From Collariella sp. IMI 366227 (taxonomy: Eukaryota > Ascomycota > Sordariomycetes > Sordariales > Chaetomiaceae): DNA of 64,000 bases. The notes below the pieces were generated by a model. It searched no databases and was not told where the DNA came from. It saw only the letters and a list, made by a program, of their open reading frames with translations. A program made the position numbers and the translations under genes. The stretch lies in the NCBI GenBank assembly GCA_027946355.1, contig JAPEUS010000010.1, positions 806,001 through 870,000 on the forward strand, written 5' to 3'. Of this stretch, positions 10,017 through 20,268 are shown piece after piece. Position 1 is the stretch's first letter; each line of letters begins with the position of its first letter.

Positions 10017-10566
10017 AGGGAGGAGGCTATGATTCAGTCAGAGAGACATTGCATGTTCGGGATTTTGTTTGTTTGTGCCTGGCGTTTCTGGGCAGACAGG
10101 ACATGGTGAGACTGGGCAGGGTTACCTATTAGTTTGGGCGGGTGGGATTTTGCGTTGGTTTTTGAACCTCGATTCTCAACTGAGACAGTTGCAGAAAGGA
10201 ATTCATGAACCGTTATGATTATGACTGGCGCCTTGTTTTGGTGTTGATTTGAGAAGGAACGGGTGGTTCACATAATATCAGAAGACCATGGCGGTAGAAC
10301 AACAGAAATGGTCTTGAGAAAAGTGAGCCTTTGAATTGCTGATGATGACAACATGGAAATCAATGATGGACGGCACACAGTTACCTCGTACCATTACTCA
10401 CTGAACTCTGCATAAAAATCCAACAGCCTCTTGATGTATTGGTCCCAACCACGCCATACAAGTAACCAAAACCCAGCATGCTATTTCTCTTCTAATAACA
10501 CAATGCCATCACGTCATTAAGCAAATAGGTATACAAAAAAAACCTTCCTTCTTCTATCCCCCCAAT

Positions 10567-11889
10567 TTACTCAGCAACCCAAACAGCCGCCATCCCCATC
10601 CCCGTACCAACGCACATGCTCGTGACACCAATCTTGCCGCCCGTCCTGCGCAGCTCATAAAGCAGCGTCGACACCTGGCGCGCACCGGTGCAGCCCAGCG
10701 GGTGGCCAAAGGCAATAGCACCACCCTTGGGGTTGATCTTGGCCTGGTCCAGGCCCAGCTCGTTCGCACACCACAGGCACTGGCTGGCGAACGCCTCGTT
10801 GATCTCAAAGATGTCGACGTCGTCCTTGTTGATGCCCGTCAGCTCAAACACCTTGGGGATGGCCTTCCAGGGGCCGACGCCCATGAGCAGGGGCTCGACG
10901 CCGACAATGGAGGCGGCGACGAACTTGCCGAGGATCGGCTGGCCCAGCTTCTCGGCGGTGGAGCGCTTCATGAGGAGGACGGCGGCCGCGCCGTCAGAGA
11001 CTTGGCTGGCATTGCCGGCGTGGATGCTGCCGTCCTTGGCGAAGGCCGCGCGGATCTTGCCGAGCGACTCGGCGGTCACGCCGGGGCGGATGCCGTCGTC
11101 GTGGTCGACGATGATCTCCTTGGTCTCGCCGGTCTTGGGGTCCTCGAACTTGGTCTTGAGCGGGAGGATCTCCTCCTTGAACAGACCAGCAGCCTGGGCC
11201 TTGGCGGCCTTCTGGAAGGACGCAGCAGCGAAAGCGTCCTGGCTAGCGCGGGTGACGCCGCGCGCCTTGGCCATCTTCTCCGACAGCACGCCCATGGGCA
11301 CCTTGCAGTTGGCGGCCTCGGGGTGGCTCTCGAGCAGCTCCGAGAACTCGGACACGGCGCCAGGGCCGTACTGCGTCGACATGGACTCGACGCCCGCGCC
11401 GATGCCGACCTGGATCATGCCTGAGCGGATCTGGTTCGCCACGTCCACGCAGGCCTGGAGGCCGGACGAGCACTGCCTGTTGAGAGTGCGGACCGAGGTG
11501 GACACGGGGAAGCCGGCGACGAGAGACGCAGCGCGCATCTCGGTGGCGCCGCCGCCGGGGGCGAGAACGGTGCCGACCGCGATGTCCTCGACGAGGGCCG
11601 GGTTGATGCCCGAGCGCTCGATGATGCCCTTGAGCGCGCCCGCCATGAGGTCGGCGGCGTATGTGTCCTTGAAGGCGCCCTTGCCGCCCTTGGTAATGGC
11701 TGTCCGGAGAGCGGCAGTGACGACGATCTGGTGGGGGGGAATGTGTCAGCGCATGGCATTTCTGGTGTGGCCGTGAACGGCGCAACGTACATCATCAGCG
11801 TTCTTCTCCAGCAGCTTGGCCTTGCCGCCGGCGGGGGCACCGCCGGTGATCTGGTTGCCGATCTGGGAGAGTCTATCGATAGCGCCCAT
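10567..11889 (-). CDS. POT1: Peroxisomal 3-ketoacyl-CoA thiolase
   Basis: Exons 11791-11889 and 10567-11727 with a 63-nt intron give 419 residues with no frame breaks. The N-terminus MGAIDRLSQIGNQI resembles a PTS2 peroxisomal signal (R-L-x5-Q-x), with Ile where Leu or Ala is usual. Catalytic residues are visible: nucleophile Cys119 in LNRQCSSG, NEAFA, His375 in FGHPLGCTGAR and Cys405 in SMCVGTGMG. It cleaves 3-ketoacyl-CoA to acetyl-CoA and a shortened acyl-CoA, the last step of fatty-acid beta-oxidation. It is followed, in the same orientation, by FBP1 upstream. Two CCTCGG-type hexamers lie 200-300 bp upstream, consistent with FarA/FarB-type fatty-acid control (inference). Confidence 0.94.
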
Positions 11890-12092
11890 CTTGAAGATTT
11901 GGGGAGGGTGTGTGTGGGAGAAAAAGGCGTTGGACAAAGAAGCAACAACGTCGACGGAAAGGAGTGGCGGGAAAAGGGAATGGATGTTGAATATGGTCGA
12001 GAAAGGGATGGAACGAGCCGAAGAGCAGCACCACCAGCAGACAGCAGATTATAAACGATCCCCTGGCACCGCGATTCCACACGCAAAAGTTA

Positions 12093-12184
12093 CCTCGGAG
12101 GTGTCCCTTCTCTGGAACTCGGTCCACGAGTGGTCTTGGCTTCCTGCGGCGACAGCGGCCAGGTGATGTCAGAAAAGGCCGAGG
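12093..12184. promoter_or_regulatory. Two CCTCGG/CCGAGG hexamers upstream of thiolase
   Basis: CCTCGG at 12093-12098 and CCGAGG at 12179-12184, at 204 and 290 bp upstream of the thiolase ATG. This hexamer is the known core site of FarA/FarB/CTF1 fatty-acid regulators in Aspergillus and relatives. Two in about 460 bp is more than expected but not proof. Confidence 0.4.
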
Positions 12185-12352
12185 CATTGCCGCATGCGGT
12201 TTGGCGCTGACCAGGGGTCGCTTCTCGGCAAAGGCCCGCAGGCAGCCGCAGAGCGGCAACGGGTTGTGAGAAGAAGCAGACTGATTTTCAAACAAGGTAT
12301 CCGATGTGAAGCAAAGAAGGAAAAGCAAAACCCTTCAGCCGTCGTCCACCGC

Positions 12353-13284
12353 TCACTTGTGGAACGACTTGACCTTCTCGACTTCATCGTAGCTGCCCAT
12401 GAAGATGCCTGACTTGTCGTGGATGTGCTCGGGCACCACCTCTAGCATCCTCCTCATCTTGCTGTCGACCGCCTGGCCGCCGGCTGTGTTCGGTGTCAGT
12501 AACAGTCCCGCAATTCAACCAACGGGAAAGGGGACTCACCATTCTCAAACACCATCGCCATCGGCGCGCACTCATACAAAATCCGCAGCTTCCCCTTTGG
12601 GCTCTTCTTATCCGCCGGATAGACCATTGTCCAGCGTAAACCCATTGACGCTCCCGCCGCGCATGGTAATCACCAGCTGTGCGGACGCACCATACATGGT
12701 GAAACCAGCCGCGACCAGCTCCGTGCCAGGCTTCAGGATATCCTCCTTGGTGCCCTTCGAGCCCTCGGCCAGCTTGTGGATGCCGAAGATGGTACCGACG
12801 GACACGCCGGCGTCGAGGTTGGAGGAGCCATCGATGGGGTCGCAGGCGACGGCGTAGCGCGCGTGGCCGTTAGCCGAGTCCTTAAAGAAGATGACGTCTT
12901 CTTCTTCCTCAGACACGAGCAGCGCGCACCGCCCGCTGGAGCGCATCGCTTCAATGAAGAGGTCGTTGGAGATGACGTCGAGCTTTTTCTGCTCATCGCC
13001 GGTGGTGTTGGAGGAGCCCGCGAGGCCGGTCAGGTTGACCAAAGTCGCCCGCCGGATGTAGTACGCGATCGACTTGAAGGAGAACTGGAGGGCGTGGCAG
13101 AGGAGACTGGGAGTGGCTGTGTCAGAAAGAAACAGTTTCTTATGAGGATTCAGGGGACATACGTAAAGTCGCCAGTAGCTTCCTTGTGTTTTACTTGCTC
13201 CTCCGTCAAGAACCGCGTGAGAGTGACAATGTTGGTGTTGACCTTCTCCATCTCCGGCTGGCCGTTCCCGTTGTTTACGCCCAT
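12353..13284 (-). CDS. FBP1: Fructose-1,6-bisphosphatase with an internal block missing
   Basis: Exons 13163-13284, 12540-13106 and 12353-12483 splice cleanly. The protein matches FBPase from MGVNNGNG through CDPIDGSSNLDAGVSVGT (metal-binding DPIDGSSN) to GGSVNGFTLDNG. It then jumps at about 12621 straight to YPADKKSPKGKLRILYECAP, with a frame change, and ends in the normal C-terminus (VPEHIHDKSGIFMGSYDEVE). Roughly 75-90 residues that normally lie between are absent, including the RYxGSMVxDxHRT region that contributes to substrate binding. The FBPase signature GKLRILYECAPMA is present. FBPase catalyses the committed step of gluconeogenesis in the cytosol. As written the gene cannot encode active enzyme; deletion allele or assembly collapse are the options. 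Confidence 0.9.
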
Positions 13285-13338
13285 TGTGATGTTGTGTGAG
13301 GGTTCTGTGCGTGTGTGAGTGTGTGAGTGTAGGTGGTT

Positions 13339-13344
13339 CCTCGG
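13339..13344 (+). promoter_or_regulatory. CCTCGG hexamer upstream of FBP1
   Basis: CCTCGG 55-60 bp upstream of the FBP1 start codon, probably within the promoter or 5' leader, next to a TG-rich stretch (13300-13330). Same motif as upstream of the thiolase and PEX11; functional meaning is inference. Confidence 0.3.
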
Positions 13345-14483
13345 TTTCTGAGCTCTGGCGGCAGTGGCAGAGCTTCGGCTTCGGCAATTGGTATCTCGTA
13401 CAAGTTCTTGTTGTTGTTGATGTGAAGAGAGTAAGGAGGTCAGAGGAAGTAATAAGCGACACAAACCAAGAAGGTGCTGAGGTATGTCGTCAAGTGGAGT
13501 ACAATGATCATAAAAAGTCACAGAAACAAGGGAACGAGACGAAGATCGAGACAATGGGATCGACCAGACTTATCATCGACCTGCCCCTTGCCCGCGTGCC
13601 TCGAGACAACCCGACCAGGCCCTTGCCGGTGGCCCTATCCCCGGAACGGCACGTCTTCCTGCGAGTACGTACATACATTAATCCCAGCCTCCATCCTCCG
13701 TCCCTGACGCATCCGTTCCTCCCCAGGGATTCTCCGTCCATACGACCGTGGTCCCCTTCAAGTGCCTGACACGGCCACAAACGCGCTGCAACAACGGATA
13801 GCCAAGGAGGGTCCCGTCTCCCCGCGCGGCGCCCCTCCTCGGTCGTCGTCGGCCGAAGCACGGCTATGGAGGGGTTTAGCGGAGTGGGGCGGGGCAAGGC
13901 GGCCCTGTCTGACATCAGAGGTCTCCAGCAATCCCCGATTCGCGCAGGGGAGCCGTCGGTTCGTCTTGTTGCTTGACAGGCACCGCTCCGCTTGACGAGA
14001 CTCATGTTGTTGCCTCCTTATTCGAAGGCCTTCAATGTACATCATCGTCCCATCTGATCCGAAGGTTTGAGTTCAACTGCCGGCCGAGAGGAACAGCAAC
14101 CGCCTTTGAGATACCCGCCGCTCGTGATAGGCTCGCAACCGCAATGCCGAAAGAGGATTTTCCGGGACGCCCTGCATGCCGGGAATGCGCTTTGTCCCGA
14201 TGAATGCCCCGCCTGGCCCGCTGCAATCCAGATGCCCGGCATTTCTTAGCCCTTCCAAGTCCCGAAAGGCACCGAGTCGGGTGCCATCGACGCCCATTAG
14301 CTAAGCTCTTTTCCTCTCTGGCTGAGGGTCCAGACCAAGAGAAAGTGATCAGCTGCCGCCGAGCAGGGCGTTCCTGACAATCGTGTGAGACGGAATGGGG
14401 TTGCTGCTTTTCTTGGAGGCCTCGTGACCCCTCCAGGTTTTGCATGTTGTTGAGAGACCCTAACCCTGCATCGCGGGGCAGGG

Positions 14484-14491
14484 TGACGTCA
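14484..14491. promoter_or_regulatory. TGACGTCA palindrome (CRE/ATF site)
   Basis: A perfect 8-bp CREB/ATF-type bZIP site, 1.2 kb upstream of FBP1 and 250 bp past the F-box gene stop. It could belong to either promoter or terminator context; function is not shown. Confidence 0.3.
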
Positions 14492-14740
14492 TCCCAGTAT
14501 CCGTTCCTCGCCTGCGGATCTGCTGGGTGAAGCCCCCGACTCTCTCAGGAGTGATTGTTGTTGTTGGTGTTGTTGGTTCTTCTGAAAAAGGCATCCCAGA
14601 TTCCCGGTGCATGGGAATCGTTCATTGCCGGCCTCGTCCTCGGGGCCCGTACTTCTACCCCCAAATCTATCTCGACATATTCCCGGCCGCCGTTTCGGTC
14701 GTAGCAGCGTGCTTGGGCAAGCATAAGACTCTTGGTACCG

Positions 14741-16673
14741 CTAGTCCGAGTCCCGTGCAAAGTCCTCCGCCCGCTGATACCCAATATCCAACCGATGATG
14801 CTTCACCAGCTTTGCCTGCAAGTGAGGCAGCTCCCGCGGCCCCTCATACCTCAGCAAGCCGGGCAGCAGAATAGACCTGTCGTTCCCCTTGAACGAATAT
14901 CCGTCACCCGTCTCCATCAGCGAAGGGAGAAGCATTTTGGCCTTGTAACCGGGGCCCACCTTAGACGCGGCTCTCCAGTCCTCAAACCCAAAGTTTGGGT
15001 CCACGGTAGGCTGCGTTGGCGGGTAGGTTTCAGGTGTCTGTTCCAGGGTCGCTTCGATGACCCCTCCCGAGAGTCCGATATAGAAACTGGATGAGACATC
15101 TGACGCGCGGGCGAGAGACCAGACGCTGTTCGTGCGGTACGTCCTGAGCGAGTCCGAGAGGTAGCATTTGGCATTGGGCCGGAAGTAGAGACTACGCGAC
15201 AGCTCGTGCCAGTGGCAGGGCAGGCCTTTGGCAAGGTTGCAGCGCGCCCGGCCGGTGGGGTGGTCGTTTGGCAGCGTCATAAAAGGCTGGTTCGGGCGCG
15301 GGAAAGGGCTTCGACCGAGGCATGGGAGGCCATTGGTGTGGTAGTAGCTTTTCGTCCACCGAAAGTCAAATACCTGGATTGTCGGGCCGTTCGCCGCGCC
15401 TGCAACGAACCGCTCGGTGCCGTACGACATTAGGCTTTCGGCATTTGACCACGGGTCAACGTTGTCCTGATAGATGGCATCAAACGGCGAGGGAGTGCGA
15501 AGATCTTGGAGCCTGCGCACCAAGTTAGTCCGGGATTCTGCGTTTCTGTGGAAGGTCAACCAACCTGATCGTGCCGTCTCTCCAAGAACTGAGGAGCAAG
15601 CTTGTTCCCCGTTTCGCGCCCGAATGCATGTACACTGGCTCTAGAGAGTTTGGGGAGATGGTCCGATCATACTTGACGGCGAATTCCCTCTCGACCCGCT
15701 CGCTCTTTGCCGCCACATGCTGAGACCATCCAGTTGGCGTGAGCGACAGATATCGCAGCGCGTCTTTGGAGCCGGACACAGCAAGGGCGATCGTCTCCCC
15801 CTGTTCCATCCATCTGGCGCCGCCCAGCCTCTCGGAACTGGAGATCACAGTGCCCTCTCTCAAGTTGTAGGTGGTGAGAGGCTCGGCCTCAACATCGCCA
15901 GCCCAAGGGATACCATATATCCTCAGCGTGCTTTTAGTCGCGGCGGCTAGGAGCCTCTTGCTCCCATTGTCTGTAATATCCAGCGAGTTGATGGCCTCTG
16001 GTTCAGAGTATTGCGGGGTGTTCTTGGGAACGGGCCCGAACTGGGCAATGCACTGGCCAAAGTTATCAGGCTCGGCGGAGAGCAGCGACAGCTGGCCGTT
16101 GTGACGCCCGGTGATGATGGCTCGACCATTACCGTGCTCGACAACCTTGATCGTCTTCACATCGTCGTAGCCAACGGTGAGGCCAAGCTCTTTGCCGTCG
16201 AGCCGGCACCAGGTTGTTTTTGAGACCTTCCCGCGGCCTTGACGCTCTCGATACCGGGCGACGACATCCTCACCAGCACCCCACACGACCAGCTCCTCCT
16301 GGATAATCGGGTCGTAATGGGCGTCTACAACCGCCATGAAAAGACCGCCATTTGCCCCGTGGCCCCTTGCGTTCCTGTTCCTCTCATTGTACGCAAGCAG
16401 CGCCTCAAACTGGAGCGAGCGCCTATCCCAAGCTCGGCTCTGCCAGGTCATGGATTCTGCGAGTTGTTGCCAAGTATGGAGTCCTACAGCGGGAGCCAGG
16501 GGCGTAAGCGATGGAAATCTGTTCTTGACGAAAATTCGCCACCCATCGCTGATGACGAGTGAAGGGAACCGCCGGCAGGAGAGAGAAAGGGCTCGCAAAT
16601 CGCGGGCGCTTTCTAAGTGAGCGAAGATGACGAAGAGTATGTCGTCGGGGAGGTTGGGTAGTCGAGATGCCAT
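14741..16673 (-). CDS. F-box protein with WD40-like C-terminus
   Basis: Exons 15565-16673 and 14741-15512 joined by a 52-nt intron (donor GTTGGT) give 626 residues. The start is set at MASRLPNLPDDILFVIFAHL because the F-box (LPDDILFVIFAHLESARDLRAL, residues 4-40) begins there. The rest contains repeated hydrophobic-turn units such as GRHNGQLSLLSAEP, RLLAAATKSTLRIYGIPW, SSWRDGTIRLQDLRTP and FVAGAANGPTIQVFDFRW, which look like diverged WD40 blades. It probably acts as a substrate receptor of an SCF ubiquitin ligase by binding Skp1 through the F-box. The substrate is unknown. No frame breaks. Confidence 0.85.
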
Positions 16674-17510
16674 GGCGATGTCTAGTGGGGAGGAAGCGCT
16701 TGAGAAGAGGAATGAACAGCAAGTTGATTCAGGAACACAAGAGAGCGTCTCAAATTCTGATTGCAAACTCTAAGGCGGGTAGCGAGTTGAGCATGTGGAA
16801 TGAAGTATGTGTATGGAAGCTGCAGTTGCTCCCCCGCCACGCTTGAAGTTTCTTGAACTGCCAAGCAGGCAGCTTCCCCTGGTTAGTTAGTCGGTGGGAT
16901 TTTCCACTCAACACTAACCCTAAACGGCAGTAACAGAGCCCCAAGCGCCCATCACTTACTGCAATTTATCAATTAAATTCTTCACACCACTCAGCCACCA
17001 CCCAAAATTCCACAACAACATCCACCTCTACACCAAGCTCTCCAGAAAGTCAATCTCGGTCGGCAACGCTTGGACGGTCTCTCTGGGGGGCCCCAGCCGA
17101 GCTCAGCATGTTCGAGGACAGCCACAGATGCCGGAGTAAATCCTTTCGGGAATCAACAAGATGAACCCAACCCTCAAATTAGTATGCACTGGGAGCATAA
17201 TAGCAAGTTCAAAGTGCACCACCCGCCGTCGATGGACTGTTTTCTAGAGAGTATCTCAGCCTGCCTCACCCGTTGTGTTGCCCATGTGCACCAACATGGA
17301 TCTCAGCTCCCCCACAAACGCCAAGCCACTAACGGCATTTTGTGCATTAGCGCAGCCACCTAGAAAGCTTGTTTGAGCATGGACCTCTCCTGTTCCTGGT
17401 CTCAACCTTTCGAATCTTAACCACCATCCCCAGACAAGACAACCTGGTTCAAGCAGACGCCATGATGAGCATTCACATACAACGAATTCCAATGCAGGAG
17501 GAGCTGAAGC

Positions 17511-18051
17511 TTGGAGAGTCGGCCTCACAAATATGCTAGTCAGGCCCCTGGCGGCACCCAGAACAGAGACGACTTTCACGAGCGCTTGGCCACCGCCTGG
17601 ACTGAAAACCCTGGCGACCCGGACTATCTGGCTGTACTTCCGCTAGTCGCCCCAGCCCTCCAAAGCATCTTTGACGTCAATACGGAGATGATACCTATAA
17701 GGCATTAGACTATCCTCCAAGACGGAGCGGCAGCCCGCCTAAGACGGCGAGGCTAGGACGCTTCTCTTTCGGCTTGGCTCTAGCGCCGAGAGTTCGGTTG
17801 ACGTTGAGGCTCTAGCTAACGCTGAGGGTCCAGTTGACGCTGGCTCGTCAGACCACGAATCCGATGATGTTTCAGAAACCGAGAGCGGCTCAGATTCTGA
17901 CATCGTACTCTACCGCTACGACTCTGTATTTCAGCTACCTCTCTGCGATGATCTTATGAGGATCCCACCGGCATCATGCCGGACAATGTCTAAGTGGTAC
18001 CGCGTATTCTTTGTTGCGTCAGCAGCTCTGTATATCTTGGGCAAATATTGA
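17511..18051 (+). pseudogene. Degenerate coding-like remnant
   Basis: Frame 3 from 17511 reads a plausible protein segment (DDFHERLATAWTENPGDPDY, then VAPALQSIFDVNTEMIPIRH) to TAG at 17706-17708. After a stretch with several stops, frame 1 is open from 17743 to TGA at 18049-18051 with an acidic Ser/Asp/Glu segment (HESDDVSETESGSDSDIV) and KWYRVFFVASAALYILGKY. No start codon or splice structure joins them convincingly. I do not recognise the family. It could be the relic of a gene or transposon. Confidence 0.3.
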
Positions 18052-18086
18052 GATGACGACAAAGAGGAGCGGGCGCTTCAATTATT

Positions 18087-18124
18087 TCGGGCTTCTATGG
18101 ATTATCTCGGGCATAGAAGCCCGA
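18087..18124. repeat. 13-bp perfect inverted repeat with 12-nt loop
   Basis: TCGGGCTTCTATG (18087-18099) is exactly complementary to CATAGAAGCCCGA (18112-18124), with GATTATCTCGGG between. It lies 169-206 bp upstream of the GIT1-like start codon, in the promoter or 5' leader. It could be a dimeric zinc-cluster site (CGG...CCG outer triplets), an mRNA hairpin, or a mobile-element scar. Confidence 0.7.
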
Positions 18125-18292
18125 GGTGACGATAGTCTGGAGGCATCACATAGATTCGTTCGCCTGTTCAGTCGGCTCCTCAGACGCCTACAAATATGAG
18201 GCGCGCCCTGTCTCTTCTCTCTCCTCTTTTCTCTCCCAAAACACTGAAGAACTGCATTTGAATACCTTCATTCAAACCATCCCAACCTCACT

Positions 18293-20090
18293 ATGTCCAC
18301 CCACCCCAACGCCCCTGTTCGTGACGAGGAGGCCGAGATGGCCGAGCAGCAGAAGAAGCCGCTCTGGAGGAGCCTTCTACCAGTCATGGCCTGCGGTGCC
18401 GGGCTGTTTTCGGACGGATATATCAACAGCGTACGTATTTAGCAAACGGGCAGCAGCTTCAAAAGGCTAATAATGCCTCTAGGTTATCGGCTCTGTGGTT
18501 ACCATCCTCGCCCTCCAGTATGGCGATGTGTGGGAAAACTCGAATGCCCAACACATCATCGGTGCCATCGCTTTTGCGGGTACCGTTCTTGGTCAACTCG
18601 TCTTTGGATATTTGTATGTATCCCTAACCTTGCATCTTGAGCCGTGATATCTGACAGAGATGGCTTTCTAGGTCTGACAAGTGGTCACGGACCGGCTCAC
18701 TGCTTGTGTCGACCGTCATCCTGGTCATCTTCACCATTCTCTCGGCTGCGTCGTACTACCACGGCGACGTTGTCGGCATGTTCAAGATCATGGCGGCCTG
18801 GCGGTTTTTTGTAAGCCACCATACCCTTTGAACAGTACGCCAGTGACAGTATTCTGATGCTTCTCAGGTTGGTATCGGCATCGGTGGCGAGTACCCGGCT
18901 GGCAGCGTTAGCGCCGCCGAGTCCACCAGCGAGCTTAAGGCTGGCACTCGCAACACCTTCTTCATCCTATTCACCAACAGCATGATCAACTGGGTACGCA
19001 CGGTCACCCACCCCCCTTCCCCAATCTATTTTCTCTGCCCTAACTAACCCTCCTTACCAGGGCTTCGTGTTCGGCGCCTTCGTCCCTTACCTAGTAGCCG
19101 CCATCTACCACAACACGAACTTCACCGCAATCTGGCGCATCAGCCTGGGCGTCGGCGCGCTTTTCCCCTCCCTTATTCTCCTATCCCTCCCTCGCCCACG
19201 CCCCCACCCCTACCGGCTCACGCTCCGCTTCTATGGTTCCCGCCTCCTCGTCATCAGCCTCATCTGGTTCATCTACGACTTTGGCGCCTACTCCTTCGGC
19301 ATCTACTCCTCAATCCTCATCGCCAATCTCTTCGACTCGTCTCGCGCCCCGCTCACCATTATCTTCGGCTGGAACACCTTTATCGACCTGCTCTCCATTC
19401 CGGGCACGCTCCTCGGCGCGCCCCTCTCCGACCTTATCGGCCCGCGGTATGCCCTCGCAGGCGGGGTGACAGCCCAAGCGATCGTCGGCTTCGGGATGGC
19501 GGCCAACTACGCCCGCTTAGCACAGCCCGCCAACGTGGGCGCTTTCTCGGCCGTGTACGGCCTGTTTCTGTCGTTGGCGGAGGTCGGGCCGGGAAATAAC
19601 ATTGGTTTGCTGGCGGCGAAGACGTGCGCGACCGGTGTGAGGGGCCAGTATTATGGGGTCGCGGCGGCGATGGGAAAGATCGGGGCGTTTGTGGGGACGC
19701 TGCTGTTTCCGTATATTGTTAGGGCTGGGGGAGGAGGGCGGGACGATGTCGGCGCAGTTGCCGTTTTATGTGACTAGTGGGATGTGTTTGGTGAGTGCCG
19801 GGTTGGTGTTGTGGAGGGTGCCGCATATTGGGCAGGATATGATTGAGGTGGAGGATGGGAGGTTTAGGGTGTTTTTGGAGGAGAATGGGTATGATACGAG
19901 GCAGATGGGGGCGGTGAAGAATGGGGAGGAGGGGTGGTGGTTAAGTCGCCACGACCTTTGGAGGAGGCGGTTTGTTGACACGGAAAGGGTGGTAGATGGG
20001 AGAGATGTAATGTTGGAGACGTGGTTTCAAATACTGCCTCTTGTACACTACCTACACAGTACAGCGGATGGCAATCAATTCAAGTTCTAA
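18293..20090 (+). CDS. GIT1: GIT1-like glycerophosphodiester/phosphate MFS transporter
   Basis: Five exons (18293-18430, 18483-18613, 18672-18810, 18868-18993, 19061-20090). The protein has MFS membrane segments and Pht1/Git1 subfamily motifs: DGYINSVIGSVVTIL, AGTVLGQLVFGYLSDKWSR, GIGIGGEYPAGSVSAAE, LVISLIWFIYDFGAYSFGIY and EVGPGNNIGLLAAKTCATG. Yeast Git1 imports glycerophosphoinositol/-choline at the plasma membrane, often as a phosphate source. The frame shifts by +1 (or -2) in the G-rich tract 19724-19742; the C-terminus continues in the other frame (MSAQLPFYVTSGMCLVSAG, then WRVPHIGQDMIEVEDGRF). The central loop between segments 6 and 7 (LLSLPRPRPHPYRLTLRFYG) is about 20-25 residues shorter than usual, possibly another loss of sequence. 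Confidence 0.88.
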
Positions 20091-20268
20091 ACTTATCGCA
20101 ATGTCTGATGTGCGGGATATGTCGTCCGTTCTATTTGATTCTCCCACACCTTGTTCCTCCGGCCTGGCGCTCACCGAGATCATACCCTCGTAATATTCAT
20201 ATATGTACATCACATCAATAAAACTCCCCCAAGTCACCGCTCCATGTCACACAACAGATTCCATAAAA

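Larger units (their letters stand above)
9569..10566. other. Intergenic between convergent TCO89 and thiolase
   Basis: Contains the coding-like NEPPASL segment and a short direct repeat (both listed separately) and alternating T/A runs (TTCTTTTTTTC then AAAAAACC) around 9908-9930. From 10100 to 10566 nothing recognisable is seen. Confidence 0.45.
13285..14740. other. Upstream region of FBP1, no gene seen
   Basis: 1.46 kb between FBP1 (its 5' side) and the 3' end of the F-box gene. It holds the CCTCGG hexamer, a second CCTCGG at 13837-13842, a CRE palindrome and an interstitial CCCTAACCCT at 14458-14467. No open frame has recognisable content. Confidence 0.45.
16674..18292. other. Divergent interval between F-box gene and GIT1-like gene
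   Basis: Contains a telobox AACCCTAA (16916-16923), a broken coding-like stretch (17511-18051) and a strong hairpin (18087-18124). No intact gene is recognised in the 1.6 kb. Confidence 0.45.

Noticed and set aside
10688..11776. 362-codon open frame on the + strand
   Set aside because: Antisense shadow of the thiolase gene, which has intact catalytic motifs on the other strand.
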